Below, piece after piece: positions 36,525 to 51,335 of a DNA stretch of 64,000 nucleotides (position 1 is its first letter; each line of letters starts with the position of its first letter). The DNA lies in the NCBI RefSeq assembly GCF_019097595.1, contig NC_080732.1, positions 8,054,405 to 8,118,404 on the forward strand, given 5' to 3'. A program made the position numbers and the translations under genes. This stretch comes from Hemibagrus wyckioides (lineage: Eukaryota; Chordata; Actinopteri; Siluriformes; Bagridae). Below the pieces are notes generated by a model. That model searched no databases, was not told the origin of the DNA, and saw only the letters and a list, made by a program, of their open reading frames with translations.

Positions 36525-39500
36525 GTGACCACCTTATTTCTTTTTCCTCTAAACCTCTTTTTGTCCTGTAGTACCCCCTGTCTTGCACATTTTAGTGCTT
36601 CCCCTGCTCTAACACATTAATTTAAACTAAGGATTGTCTCTTAATTAGCTGATTAATTTAATCAGGTACAGTATGTTTGGAACATGGGCAGGCAGAACAG
36701 GCAGTATTCCAGGAATATGGTTGGGAAATGTGCAAAAACATGCTATTAAACAGAGCTGACAATAAAAAAAAAAGTCAATCCTATAGCAGTAGAACAAGCC
36801 CTAGAGGGGCCACTCTATAGTTTCTGAGAGAAGAGAACATTAAGAAAAGCACAGTTTCCTTCTCCACTGTTTTTTTGGATGGTGTGCAAAGAAATGCTTG
36901 CAATGAGTAAATGACTATTTTTTACCAGCGAAAATCAAAGGTTCCTCCAATCTCAGAAGATACAGAAGAGATCATTAAAACATTTGCTGCCAACATAGAC
37001 CAGGTAACAGTTACCAAAAATGCTACATGAAAAACAATGTCCTCCATCAAATGCTGGCTATGTTCTGTTGGACACAAATGTTAAATTATCCACTTTACAG
37101 GTGTTAGTTTATATTGCTGCCCAACTGCTTTGACAGGCTAATGAGGGATTACTAGCACCTCCACATGAGTCCTTAATGAACACCTTGGGAAGGACAAGAT
37201 CAAAATACAAGATGATAGAATATATGCTTTAGACTTTATAGAAACGATGTCAGAATGCAGTCTACATGACTATCAGTGACTACAAACAAGAAGAATCCAA
37301 GGCCATAGTTGTCAACTATAATGTTTTATGAGGATGTTGCATGGCCGGACATCTGTTCTATGTATTTTGCAACTGTTGGCCAGATGCTGCATCAGTGGAG
37401 GACACACAGCCTTGGTGTTTGTCCTTTTTCTCTGATTTCTTTCCCACTATGCTGTCGTCCTTTGTGTCAGTGTCAGCAGACCGATGTTTGGCAGGTAGAA
37501 TGTTGTGACACCTATTTCGTACATTACAGGTGACAGATGGATATGACAAATGACCTTTCTCTGGCAAGGCCTGCAAAACTGTGTGGGTAGAGCCCAAGTA
37601 AAATGAGAAGCACAGAGCCACATGACATACAAGAGTACATGAATGAATATATTCCCTGCAGCACTGAGGCTTGGGCAACATTTAGACCATTACAGCTCCA
37701 CTTCAAACATATGTCAGACAGGGAGTGTACAGAATAGGTTACAAAACTTTTAGATAAGGGATATTGCTAAAATCAAACCTTTTATTTTTTTTCATGTTCT
37801 ACATGCTATTATTTCATCTTTACCACACTAGTAATACTCAGAGTGAGGTCAGAGGAGCCCTAAAGTCCAAAGAAGCAAAGTCAGGGGGTCTGTGATGATT
37901 AGATTTGTTAACAGATGTGGAACAACCAATAACAGTAATTATTATGACAGTTATATTTACTACTACATCTTTTAATTATTAGCCAATGTGTCTTGGTTGA
38001 ATGTAAATGATCAAACCTCAATAATTAATTCATACATAAATACTGTCAGCTTGGACACTTTGTATGCGTAGTGGGAATTTCAGAAATAGAAAGCTCTATG
38101 GCTTCAAAAATAGACATATTTTTATATTATATATTATATTATTTAAGACCTTTAAATAAATAAATAAAATAAATCTAAACGGAGGGGGTCTGTGGCATGT
38201 ATTTTACAGTTAAACCAAATATATGAGATCCCCTGCTCTAGCATAATGCCTTGATATACTGCAGGTGTTTATAAGCGCTTATACAGTTTAGCTTCCCTTA
38301 ATGGACTCATTGCCACTAGAGAATCCAGTTGTATTATACTTGTACTTGTTTTAAAAACCCTCTATGGACATCCCTCTATCAGTGACATTCTCAGACTCTT
38401 TTTCCAGTGAAATGTATAGATTCTAGATCTTTTTAGTTTAGTACTGGTCCCTTTATCACAGTAAATCAGTACTCAAATACATATTTTTATATGTTAGCTT
38501 TTTAATTATAAATAGAGAATGCTTACATCTGCTGTGTCTATTTTATGTTTTCTTTTTAAGCTTGGTATAATTTGACCATATAAACATATGGTTGTGGGAG
38601 GCAGAATGCAATAAAAAAAAAATCAATGCATTGTTTGTACAAAATATGGGAATCATGGTCATGAAGAATAGCAGGGGATACAGAAAAGGTTATCACAGGT
38701 CTATCCAAATCCAAAAGTCAAATATAGGCACAGGTCAAAAACAATTAAAAAAAGTAAAATAAACTTAAAAATATAGTGTAAAATAGAGATTTTTCTTTTG
38801 AAGGGATTTTAGTGGAAACCTTTAAGTGCAAGACAATTTCAGCTAATGTACAGTATGTTACTTTTTTACTTAGGAGTACTTAACATTCTCTTGCCATTCT
38901 CAGTGCAGCATTCTTAGTGAATCTTTAGAATTATTATTTTATGGCAATAAATGCTTCTAAAGCAAAGGCTTTTTCTAAGCATTTTAACTGGATTATTCTA
39001 AAATAAATCAGCTTTACATGCAAAAGTCCCAAACTTTCTTCTTCTTATTATTATTATTTTAAATGAAATTAAATAAACATTTAATTGTTTAAATATCAAG
39101 AATATTGTCATATTCATTTTATTAATATACAGTGTGTATAAAATATTTGTTCATAAATGAATAAATACATTAAATACAATGTTTTGCTGTTAATAGAGTT
39201 TTACATTTTATTCTTTTTTACTCAAGATATTACTACACCTGGAAAATCCATTTACATTTTAATATGAGATATGTTTAATATGTTTAATAAAAGTGCCATT
39301 TTGAGAATGTAAAATGCATATGAAATGCAATATAAAGCAATAATATACCTAAATATCTTGATGCTTTTAAATAATTTATGCATTAACCTGTGGTAAGGGT
39401 ATTTCATGTCTTTAAAGTTTTGCTGCAATTGTACAAAAATTGGCAAGATATTTTAATAATAACCACATCAGCTGAATGCCATTGATAAACATTCCTGCAT

Positions 39501-39987
39501 CTGCATCAAGACATTCTTTAAGTACATCCATAAATCTCTCCTCCACATTTGGTTTGAATTTGTCCTCTGTTCAACTACTGAAATATCAATAAAATTTTGT
39601 TTTAAAACTATCAACAGCTGCAAAATTTCACTGAAAATAAAAAAGTTCATAATAATGAGCTAATGGCCACTGAAGTGACGTGTATACATTAACAGCCTCT
39701 GAGTCCTATATAAATATTACAAATGGTAAAAGTATTGACATCTTAATAAAGTATTCTGTTTATTTATTGCACATCTGGTGGAATTAATAAAAACATTTTA
39801 CATGATCACACAGTGAAGCTCATCCCACAACTTAAAAAATATCAATTTACAGTTTGAAGCCAACAACAGCGACTTGATTTGATTCAAAATCATTTTACAG
39901 GAACGATGCTATAAAATGTGTTGAGGCCTAATTTTACGTTAGCTGTGCATGGATATGATTTTAGAACTATATATAAACATTATATAC

Positions 39988-40222
39988 AGTTCCCCGGTGG
40001 TCCAGTGGCTTGATCCCATGCTCTCACCACCATGGTCCGAGTTTGATTGCCAACCCAGCCACTAAGGGGTTAACTCTCAGTGCCGATTCCAAGCTTGGAT
40101 AAAATGGGGGGGTTGCATCAGAAAGGGCGTAAAACCTGTGCCAAACTCAAATATGCGTATCGGATGATCTGCTGTGGTGGCTTGGAAAAGGGACCGGCTG
40201 AAGGACAACAACAACAAACATA
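39988..40222 (+). mobile_element. SINE with DANA-type 3' tail, copy 2
   Basis: Head CCCGGTGGTCCAGTGGCTTG and a B-box-like GAGTTTGATTGCC, then CCAACCCAGCCACTAAGGGG, TTAACTCTCAGTGCCGATTC, GGCGTAAAACCTGTGCCAAA and GATGATCTGCTGTGGTGGCT, ending in an (AAC)n run. It is in the same orientation and order as copy 1 at 16850-17066 and better preserved. Confidence 0.7.
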
Positions 40223-42489
40223 CATACAATATATACATTTTATTTGTTTTTCCTGTGTTCGGGTTTAATTAAGAATTAGTTCTAGAAAACAAAAACTGAA
40301 AAGAGTCTCCAATTGCCTGAACCTATATTAAAGCCAATAATTCAAGTTAGGTGTAATTATTTCCACCCAGACACTTCAAAATGTCCTCAGTCTCATTAAA
40401 ATGCATGGTAATGAATAAACATAATGTTAATACTTAATTATTATCCTTACTCATGATTATTCATGTATGACTCAGCTAGGTGTTAAAATATACATCTCAT
40501 TATTTCCTCATGTGCTAAGGATTAGTGGAGGTATTAATTCATAATCATGAACGTGGTAGTTACATATTAATGCTTGTTTTCAGATTCTATAGTAAAGCAT
40601 TACCATTAAAAATGATGTATAACATATGAAACTGTGAGATTCACGCATAGGTGAGACAAATTAAATTCGGAGTCATACTGGTTTAAAGCTTCAGACAGTT
40701 CAATTAAAAGAACCGCTTGGTGGGAGTTTGTTTGTCAGAGTCATTTCATTACTTCATAAGGAGACGTGGGCTTGAATACGCAATAATTTCACACTTGCCC
40801 TGCTGTTTGATCCTCTGCATACACAGATGGCATTCCTGTCAGAGACATTAATAGGGATAGACAAGACAGTATTTCTATTAGATGAAAATGCAAGGTGCAA
40901 ACACCTCCATAGAGATATTTGCAGTTCCAACAGAAAAGAGCTTTTTCAACAAAAATAAGTTGGATTGAAACTTAAAGGTTACTCAGTGCCAGATCGGAGA
41001 CTTTATGAAAAAAGATTCATGACCTTGAGGTGCCTCTACAACTTGCTGAAGAGCACCTGTTTTTCATTTCTTATGTATGTTTGAATTTTTAGTACCTTCT
41101 TTGATGATGAATATTAAGATACTCTAATCATCGCATAATTCTAAACATTTTGGATTATAAGTTGAATAATAAGTACCCTAATGTCCACTAGTAAGGGAAA
41201 TTATGATGCACTTTACAGTTCATCGATTGTCAGTTTTAGTTCCCTACATAACTAATTGTTTGCACTGGCTATGTTTACATGCAAACGTTTTTTGCCAGCT
41301 TAGATGAATTCCTAATTAACTGTTTCTATGAACACTGCACACTACATTGAAGTACATTCGACATTTATCTAATTTATGTCTTGGACATAATGGACAGGTT
41401 TCTTTCTGTAGTATTAATTTTTGCATGATTTTCTAGAAGACAGCTTTCTCATCTTCTAATATTATCAAAAGTAAAGACAATCCTGTTGGTAACAACAGAA
41501 AAAGAAAACTTCACAGTAAATAAAGGTTTCATCAGTACCTAAAAAATGTAGATAAAACAATTAACATGTGGTCATCCTGTTTGTATTGTTTTAAGCCAGT
41601 CCAAAAAACAGGGACGATTTCCAAATACACTGTTGTTTATGCCTGAGAAAATATTGAAAAGAGGTCTATTTATGATTAGGTCTGATGTAACCGGTTTTGT
41701 ACTTGAGATGAAAAACATTTTCCCAGGAACACATCGATCTCAAATTACATGAGATAATGATGAAAGCTGATGCACTTACTAGAAACCATATCATTATAGA
41801 TAACATTATGCACAGTTTGTATGTCAAAAAAAGTCTAAGAATAATAGATAGACTGATTCACAAACAAGATATATCTCAACTAGAACTTCAGAGATGTCCC
41901 AGAGGTGCAGAATCAAAAAATGATGTTGGCAATGTGATATATATTTCCACACAACCTTGTTGCATTACACTGTCTTGTTGGGAGAAACCCTGAACAGAAT
42001 TACACTGCAATGCTGATGAAATGCTCATAAACAGCAAACAACAATCTGTAGCACATTTTGTTTGGCCTCTTAGGCTGGAAAAACAGACCATAGACGAATA
42101 CATGTATTCAGGTAAACCTCACAGCAACTTCTATAAACATACACAAAAGAACATGACTAGTGGTATTGCGTACAAACTTTTTGTATAAATGGCTATTAAG
42201 GCAAGAAGTTGAAGCTGCAACAGAATTGAAATAAGAGGGCAACAAGAGATTAGAAAATGTGGCATGACATCCTCAGATGATTCATGTGGAACATGAAAGG
42301 AATTCACGCAACAGAAATGCAATAGGAGCAACAATAGGAAAGAGCAGAGAGGAGCAACTATAAGAAAGTGCTGAAGTCAAGAAGTGACCCCTTTTTCGTA
42401 CAAAAAGAAGAAGACAAAAAAACTGCTGCAGCAGTTTGCATTCTGGCAATGGTTAAAGTCCATATTTAATGAAAGTTCCTGCTGCCACA

Positions 42490-42833
42490 TACACTGTATG
42501 GCCAAAAATGTGTGGACACCTTACCATCATGCCCATATGTGCAAATCCAGATCTATTCCCTCCTTGCTGTTACAATTTCCTTGGGAAGTTTTTCCACTAG
42601 ATTTTAGAGATTTACCCAGTTAGCCACAAGAGCATAAGTGAAGTCAGGCAGTGATGTTATGTGAGGAAGCCTGCATTTCAAACCATCCCAAAGTTGTTCA
42701 GTGGGCTTGAGGTTAGTGCTCTGTGAAGGCCACTCAAGTTCTTCCATTTTAACTTTAGGAAACCATGGTACATTGTCATGCTGGAACAGGTTTTGATCTG
42801 TTTGTATGAAATTCTACAGCATACAAACACAAT
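42490..42833 (-). pseudogene. Tc1-like element end with transposase relic
   Basis: The left edge on plus, ACACTGTATGGCCAAAAATG then TGTGGACACC, is the terminal sequence of a well-known Tc1 family. On minus a frame reads MEELEWPSQSTNLKPTEQLW, matching WPAQSPDLNPIEHLW of Tc1 transposases but with KPTE in place of NPIE. The catalytic Glu is kept while its context has decayed. Upstream on minus comes FQHDN, also a Tc1 signature. The element breaks off near 42833 where a LINE-like sequence starts. Confidence 0.75.
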
Positions 42834-42836
42834 TAA

Positions 42837-43200
42837 TCCAGAATGCAGCTGCATGCCAACCTTCCTAAGTTCTCAAAGTTCTCACATCCCCCCATTGCTA
42901 TGCTCTCTTCACTCGCTTCCTGAAGTTGCCCCTATCTTATTTAAAACACAGATGCTTTCCAACAAAGCCAAAAACGACCAGCACCCACCTACCATGAAGC
43001 ACTTATCACTCCCCACAAAGCACCATGCTTCCTACATGCACTGCTTGACTGGTCCCACCATCTCTCAGGGTACAAGGAAGGCATGCATGAAGACTCTTCA
43101 CTGTTCTGACTCCTAGGTGGTAGAATGAACTTCCCCTAAATTTCTGAGTCAGCTGAGTCACAAAACTTATCCCTAAGATGTGTGCTTTTCTTACTATATC
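42837..43200 (+). pseudogene. LINE reverse transcriptase C-terminal relic (L2/CR1-type)
   Basis: On plus, AATCCAGAATGCAGCTGCATG (spread over two frames) corresponds to the IQNAAAR motif. A frame then reads SSQSSHIPPLLCSLHSLPEV and APILFKTQML, matching the KFSHVTPLLRSLHWLP-x-RIQFKTLLL stretch at the end of fish non-LTR reverse transcriptases. A TGGTAGAATGAACTTCCCC block (the WWNELP motif region) lies near 43120. A stop and frameshifts make it inactive. Confidence 0.65.
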
Positions 43201-44255
43201 ACCTCCCCAACAGATATTTTTTTAAAATGACAGTACTCTTAATCCATGACCTATTGAACCAGTATCAGGATGGATTCCTCAGTTGCATGTTTATAATTCC
43301 AATCAATAAAGATTTGTAGATTTGTGCAAAATGCTGCAATGATTGCTCCATTCCTAATGAATGTTTATCATGAGCAGAACAAAATTAGGCTTTCAGCTAT
43401 ATCATCAGCTATGTCACAAGTGTACATGTCCTCTAAAGTTCCAGTCCTCTTATTCTCTTCTTAGTTGTAGCACATGCAAACGAAACATTGTTAAATGTGT
43501 AAAACAAAGAGGTGTCAAATGTTGTATCATTCCCTTAGCTATATTGCATTTATATTATAAAGGAATGGTATATACAATATGTGTAACTGAGGAAGTTAAT
43601 GCGACGTGTTTGTGTGGTGCAGTACCAATGTAAATAGTGGAAGCATCGTGGTACCATGTGGTTCCACATGAATGAACAAACTAAAGTTCTTATTCCACAT
43701 TACATACTATGCACACTTGGAGATTGTTATTGAGTGCTAACACTTTTCCTGCTTTTTCCTATTACAAACAGTGATTGATTTTTACATAACTCTAATCCAA
43801 CTGAAAACTCTATTTTCTGTATCTTCATCAGTCAGTTTGCTAGATTAGTAAATATTTTTGAACATATATTAAACGTGTTTTGAGAACAATAACAGCAATG
43901 GCAAAGTTTTAAAGAGAAACAGAGCTTGTCAGTGTATTTAATGTTGCTGTGCATTAAAGTGCTACTCATTACAGTTGGACTCGGATGCCAGATGGTCTAA
44001 GTTCTAGTGGACAATGCTTTTAATTCTCCAGATGTACATAATAGTAAGCGAGTATGTGAACAATGTGCTCATGTAGCAGCTGGGTGTGTTCACGTACAGA
44101 TGGTGACAGTCAAGTATATTTGTACCTAGCAAAATAATCTTTAGGATTTACAAAGTAATCTGTTAAACTGTGCACTACTGTTCAGTAAATGCACCAGGCA
44201 TCAAAATTCCAAGCCTGTGAAAGAAATAAATCACAGCTGCTTAAGAGAAATATCA

Positions 44256-44570
44256 TCATCTGGGTGACACCAGATAGTGTGATTATAAAGAGTTACCCGT
44301 GGTAAAAAAAACAGCAATTATGTAAGCAGGAAATTCTTTATAGTTCTAACATAACAACAACTATTGTGTGGAAGTTATCAGCTGTTCACTGATGGAGACT
44401 TGAGTGCAAAACAGTTCGTGGCAATTGCAGTCCTAAAGCTATCACAGCAAAACTGTTCATATCAATTGCAATCCAATGCCATCTTTATGGTTTCTAAGTG
44501 GTGCTATTCACAGTATTCTCTTGTATCTTTAGGCTGTCCATATGCGGACATCCTCAGCTGATATTAGAGG
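44256..44570 (+). repeat. Dispersed teleost repeat, copy 3, distal part
   Basis: Starts with ATCATCATCTGGGTGACACC and GTGATTATAAAGAG, the same junction seen in copies 1 and 2. It then continues into a distal region (GCAATTGCAGTCCTAAAGCT, CATATCAATTGCAATCCAAT) not preserved in the others. No coding capacity. Confidence 0.55.
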
Positions 44571-46029
44571 ACTGATACCAGTAAAATCTCAAACAAACAT
44601 TCAATTTGCATTTGAATCCATCTAACACCTTTTCATTTGCATTTGAAAGCATTTACAAACATCGAATTCTTATATTTGGCTGATGCTTTTATTCAGTGCG
44701 ATTTGAGGATTTGAATAAAAATTCAGAAATGTTGAAGATGTTGTAAATATATATGCTGTGAAATAAAAAATGGAGTCAAACTACAGTGCTACAGAAACGA
44801 ACAGGTATAAGTGTGAGATTATTTGGGGGAACAGAGAATGCTGTAACTAACAATGAGTGAACGCCAATTTACTACAAAAGTCAGTCACAATAGAAAGACT
44901 AGCAGGAGGACGAGGGTTGCCATTATTGGGAACGCTCCTAATTCAGAGTATGGTCACATCAGTAATGCACCAGTGCCACTACACACAGAGCCGATCATGT
45001 TGATATTGCAGCAGCTTGTTTTGTCCTCAACCATCTGGAGCACATAAGACAAACTGGAGTGCGGTCACCCAGCACAATTAACACCACCGTCCTCCTGGAC
45101 GTTGTCTCATCACTGTGAACAGCATGAAAGCTTTCAACAGATTTCAGCTGGCATCTCATTTCAAGTCCATCGAAATGTCATGACTTAATTATAACCCTCT
45201 ATGGGATTTTATAGTTTATAAATGACACAAAGAATGTCATTGTAATAACACACACAGAAATAAAAAAAAAGTCCTAATGAGATAGTAGCATGCAGCAGAG
45301 AAATTAGTTTATTAAGATAGATAGGTATTAAAAAATGAATAGATATTCTAAAAATTTATAAATATTTTATAATGACTCAAGAAATTTTACTTGGAAATTC
45401 ATTGGACACAGCTGGACACTGCAGGAAAAACTAGGAGATTCAGAGAATGAATCAAAAGTGTATACTGTACTTTCACAATTTGTAAAATGAAGCAGACAAT
45501 TATTGGCATACATATACTGTATATCTTTTATACTTTATGCCCAACCCCATTAACTTCACCAAAAACATTTTGTTGTATGTTTCATCTCCCAGGGAGAAGC
45601 TTTCATGTTTCATAGGAAAGCTTATTTAAGTATAAGATAAGAGAAGTATATCTTTGTACAGTCCATGTGTAGTCGTTTCTTTAGATAATACCACCTGGGA
45701 TTATTTTGGTTTTCGTTTTCATCATGTCACACTGGTTCACATGTTATTCTGCTGAATATTGGCAAGCCATGAGTTTGGCTTATGTTCACACAATTTAAGA
45801 AAAAAATATCCAGTTATAAGTGAATACTGGATTTTTGCAATATGGAAATTAGTATTAGTATCAATATATTTAAATGCATTTTTAAAATAAAATCATAATA
45901 ATTTATTGGACATATTTGAGTAAAGGGTAAAATATGACTCTGTAATTAGGTACCTGACTATATATAGAAGGAATGTAGCTATGTAATGTCAGGAATCTCT
46001 GCAGCACAATAGCATTTACTTCCAAGTTT

Positions 46030-46420
46030 TCATATGTTTGCATTGTTTACGTTACTGCATGTATTGGTTTTGGTTTATGTCTTGTTACTGGTTGTTGGCC
46101 TCATATGTTATGATTGATTTTGCCTGTGTTTAGTGTCCTGATTAATTTCCTGATTGATGTATGTATTTAAACCTTCATGTGCCGAACATTATGTATATGC
46201 TCAGTTCTTTTGTAGTATGTGATGATACCAAACCTAGATTTTTCCTGGATCATCAAACTACTCTATTTTGCCTACCATTGTCAGAGCATTGCCTATTTTT
46301 TGACCTTGCTTTTGCAAGACAAGTTAGGAACTGTTTGTCACTCGTAATAAACCACCTTTTTTGCACATCTTGCGTCCTTGCAGTCTTTCTTTCTCTGACA
46401 TGCAGACCCTCATAAGATGC
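46030..46420 (+). repeat. Dispersed repeat, unclassified, plus orientation
   Basis: Contains GCATTGTTTACGTTACTGCA, TTTTGGTTTATGTCTTGTTA, CCTGATTAATTTCCTGATTG and, distally, TCGTAATAAACCACCTTTTT. It shares ordered landmarks with the minus-oriented segment at 28915-29475. The AATAAA near its end is typical of such repeats, and its 84-codon frame is not considered a gene. Confidence 0.45.
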
Positions 46421-48519
46421 CAATGAGTATCGCCTTGTATTTTTCTGTCATAATATAGCAGAATTATGAGACAGCGATCATTGAAAACTTACTCTGTCTA
46501 TTCTGGATTGATCCAGTGATTTTATTCAAAGTTAATTTCAGGACTATGTAAGCAGAGATCAAATGGGGCCCAAGCACAATGTTTATCATGATTAGATTAA
46601 GATTTATTTTTTTTCTGCTCCTTTCCCCCCCATTCTTTTACTTTGGACCCCACAGATTCTTATTGTTTATAAAGTTCAGCTTTCCATCATCTTTAGATTT
46701 TAGGAGTCATATCTCCACTGCAGGCAAAATTCCCTTCTGTCTGCAAAACCAAATGTGATAACTTCAAACATCTGAAAACATTAAATGAGTTAATGATGCA
46801 ATAACTTATGCAAAATGCATAAATCTTGAGATCAGTTGTGCAAGATGGGTGTTTGTTTTTTAATGCCTGATCATTACTTTTGTGAGAGACACAAATCTGC
46901 GCTCAAATAAACATGGAAACACTCAGCTTATTAATGTAGTGCCAGCGAGCTCAACCACTGGATCTCGAATGAAAGTCAAACCACAGTACAGTGCTGTTTT
47001 TTTGTTGTTAAATGCCTTTGAAGCCCAGATAAAGCACCTCCTCTTTCTGGCTGCAAAGCAGGATAGGGTTACCACACACGGCTGACCAACACTGATGAGG
47101 ATCTCCCTCCTAACCACCCACGCTTGCACATGACTTCTGTTATATTTATTCTTGGATATTAAAAAAAATATCTATCGGCACATCATACTTTAGCTTATGA
47201 TACTTTTAACTTTTTTTTTACATGATCATATTAGGTGTATCTCCACTAACGAAACTGAAGTCAGAACCAGTAAATTCATATTTACAGTCAATTCTCTGAC
47301 ATTCAAAGAGGTCTCATAAAGACAGAGTAAAAAATCAGAGTGCTCTAAAACAAATGCACATTTGCTTAAGGTTACACCTTGACTGGAACAATATCTGGGA
47401 GCAATATCATAGACTGCCTGGGGAGCACAATTACATTTTTAGTCTGGAAATTAGAAAATATTACTTTATTGGTCTCATAGGAAGGCAAAACTGAATGTGT
47501 TTACTTTCTCAGTATTAGAATTTTTAAGGAACACTTTTAAACTCTACTGCAGCCAGCAGTCTAATAGAGAAACTAGTAAAGTGGCTTTAAAGATCCCAAT
47601 GAGGAAACCGCCTTCCTTCTTACATTATCGGGTCAATTATAACACATAAGTTAGACACTAAGTATTAGACACTGGGAATGAGAGAGAGAGAGAGTCCTTA
47701 TTGCTGAAAGATGATCAGCCAGTTTCATTTCTCAAACACGGAGTTAAAAATTCCTTTCTATTCATAGTCAAATCCCAAAAAAAACACTGTTTATGTAGAC
47801 CAATCTATGGATATAAGCTTATCTGGCTGTGACAGCTGTGGGTCATTTGAGTTCTGGCAATCATTTCTGAACTCAGAAACTCAGACAACCTGCACTTTAA
47901 TGCAGATGCCATTTATCTATAAACTGTGCTACTCCGTCATGCTCTGATTGCTCTGATTGTGAAGATGGCACATTTATGCTGCACGATTCATTCTCACTTT
48001 TTTGCACGCACAGCCTCTCCTCCACACTGAAGTGCTGTAAGGTTAACCTCGGAGATAATAAGACAAGGCAACTGTCAACAATACAATGTAAAGGCTGCAA
48101 ACCACGTGTTCAGACTTTAAACTTAATTAATTTCAGCAGCAATGAGAAATAGACAGTATACTATTCACTATGACTTAATTAGCAAAGCTGCTTAAGACGA
48201 CATTAAACTTATGCTCTTTACTTGCATTGATTTTTTATTAATGTTTTTAAATAATGTTATAAATTATATTTAAATTGTCAGTCTGATTTAAGCATATAAT
48301 TTACATTTAAGGACAATCAGTCATACTGATTAAAGGATAAAATGTACATTTGGTAATTTAAAAAAAATTTTTTTGCCCTAATCCCAAATTGTAAACATAG
48401 CATTAATTAAACTTTTACAGCGTTTCTGTTATAATTAAATGGTCTTTAAGCCATTATGTTTTTTTTTTATTTGTCAGCACATCGCTTTTTAAAACAAGCA
48501 GTTTTGTTCAAGTAATCTA

Positions 48520-48775
48520 TCCTGGGAACACTGGGTTCAAGTAATTTATCCTGAGAACTCTGGGTGGGAAAATGTATCCCAGATAAGACACCAGGACATT
48601 ACATACTTTCATTCACACAGTCAGTCAATCCTAGGTGCATATTTTTGGACAGTGGGAGGAAACTGTAGGAAACCGAAACCTTCTGGGAGAGCATGTACAC
48701 CACCAGACAGACAGAAACCTGAGCTCAGGCTTAAACCGGAACCCTGTGAGGTGTGAGGTGAGCTGTGAGGTGGCA
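48520..48775 (-). mobile_element. DANA-like SINE, minus strand
   Basis: On minus: head with B-box-like GGGTTCCGGTTTAAGCCTGA, then GTACATGCTCTCCCAGAAGG, TTCGGTTTCCTACAGTTTCC, TCCCACTGTCCAAAAATATG and CACCTAGGATTGAC. At its far end a 28-bp direct duplication (TTCAAGTAAT-TATCCTG) occurs at about 48508 and 48536. Diverged but clearly ordered. Confidence 0.6.
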
Positions 48776-50703
48776 ACACCATGTTGATTCCATTACTATT
48801 TTTATAAGTCCTTTTTAGGATATTTGCACACTATGTTGCATGGGACACATTGTTCCAAATATAACCGATAACGGAATGGATAAAATACAAACAAACAAAA
48901 AAAAAACTACTATGCAGCTTATGTAGACTTTCTTTATAAATTAAAAAAAAGCATCCATGACACTGACCAGTGAAAGACCACTGTCTAATCCATTCACATC
49001 TCCTTTGCCTCATCAAAATCTCATCAGAGTCAAGTCCCTCATGACCCCTTGCTTGGACTGACCAAATTAAAAATACACAATGGGGTCAATTTCATCTAAA
49101 TGTAACCATTACTTGATTATAATCAGCTGTTAATTGTAATTCATTTAATTCAACAATGAAACTGCTGAATATAGAAATAAATGCTGCAGATGGAATTCCT
49201 CTGTTGCACTGGAAATGAAACGTAGGTGAAAGAAAGTGTGAGTTTCTTCTAAACACCCTGCTGAAAGAGACTGGGATTAATATGACCCAGGAGTCTCATC
49301 CTCTAAGACACGGAGGAATCATAAAATTATGCTACTGATAGTTTAAAGTCCCAATTACTGGAGTCAATGCACTTCAGATGCAATTTGGAGTTAACGCTTC
49401 ATTTGGCAGCAGAATTGAGGCCTACGCTGTAATCTGTTGAAACCTGGCAGCCATTTTAGGAAGCATATTATCGCAGTTAAATTTTTTCTCCTTGTATTAG
49501 CCAAGTTTATTAGGTAGTATATTACAGAGGTCTAATTCAATTCTTTATAACAGTCTTCAGAGAGTGTGACACAGGATATAAATACAATATGCTCTAAGTA
49601 ACACGTCTCACAAATAAACTAACTGGCCAATAATAATCGCAGCTCACAGACTGAAAGTACAAGACAGAAAGCAGAACAGAAAATATGGCCACTCCTTACA
49701 GATAAGTCTAATTATTACCAACTGTAATGAAATACTTTATCAGCAAGGGACTTTAAATGATTTAGAACGTCCATGTCTGAGACAAATTACACACAGCACA
49801 AGCGTTCTGCTCCACAACACAACTATAATTTTGATCTTATGGTCGTGTTGTTTTGACAATATTTCCTTAAGTAGCAGATTTATTTCTGCAGTGATTTGAA
49901 AATGATCAGTAAATTAGATATTTGATGAAGCCTTCATTGGAGAAAAATAACAGACTGAGCCTTATCCATTAATGCTTAGATTAAAGGATGAACTTCTGAA
50001 TGGGGATCTTAGAAACCTCTCCACACAACACATGCCAAGCTTCTTTTATATTCTTTCATTTACACATGTAGACTTTACTCTTCAAATCACAACTGAGCAA
50101 GTCGTAGCACAATTAAAAAGGGTGTGGAAAAAAAACCCCATCTGGGGACAAATCCAAGCCAAAACTGATTGTGTTGTATGGTTTTCTGAATTATATTTTC
50201 ATCCTCTTCTGTCTGTGCTTTGATTCAGGGGGTCTACAACCATCTGTCTCTTTTATGATGAAAGCTTTTTGGTCTCGCCGTGGATGGGTGACAAATTTGC
50301 ATTTGTACTATATGCTTATACCAATGAGAAAACATGCCATTGTCAAAGGCAACTAACGAGTTCCTGAAGACTGAAAAAAGTCTACATTATTCAATTCACT
50401 GAGCTTTGAATGATCAAATAGCTGGACAGACTGGACTTACAGACTGAACCACGGTCCATTATTATATCTGTGTGTTTGACTGTATGAAAGTGTCAGAATA
50501 GAGAAATTCTGCAGGGAAAGAATGAGCAAGGCCACGTAAGGGTTTTAAAATCATGAACAAGAATCTAATAATTATTTTAGAACTATGCAGACCTAGCCAA
50601 GTAGTTCATCAGTCTGAACCAAACACTTTCCAACCATTGTATGAAAAACCTGTCTGTAGCTCAACAAATCTAGTTTTCAAACCAGCTTGAAGCAGATTGA
50701 ACC

Positions 50704-50841
<138 letters not shown>

Positions 50842-51086
50842 ATCAAATCTTTCTGCTCTGATTAATGTCATGGCCACAAAATGTTGAAAAGAAAATATTT
50901 AAAGATGAATAGACAGAAAATTCTATATCCCATCTGTTTAAAATATAGTTTTGCATCAGATATTTTTTTTTCCCCCAGGATTTTGTTTTTACTCTAAAAC
51001 AGGTAGATAGATATGAAGATTACGAGATGAAGAAAGTCCATGCTCATTAACATGGTTTCATACTGTTCTCTGCTTGATGGATTTAC

Positions 51087-51108
51087 TGTGTGTGTGTGTG
51101 TGTGTGTC
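51087..51108. repeat. (TG)n dinucleotide repeat
   Basis: About eleven TG units, about 300 bp from the exon ending at 51411. Confidence 0.9.
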
Positions 51109-51335
51109 ACCATTGTGTTTTCTGATTTGTTTTTGCTGAAATTAATCACTAAAGCATCAACATTGCCTCTCACCCTATCTCCATCCCTCACTATATCTCC
51201 ATTCGTTACTTAACACACTCTGTCCTGTACAAATTTCCTGTACATGTATGCAGTGATGAGAGAAAGACACATTAGTAAAATCATTACAGAGAGCTAAAAT
51301 CTCTTTTTCACCCATCTGCACAGAGCTTAACACGC

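Noticed and set aside
42778..43116. 112-codon plus frame
   Set aside because: It is the decayed LINE reverse-transcriptase tail, reported as a pseudogene and not as a gene.
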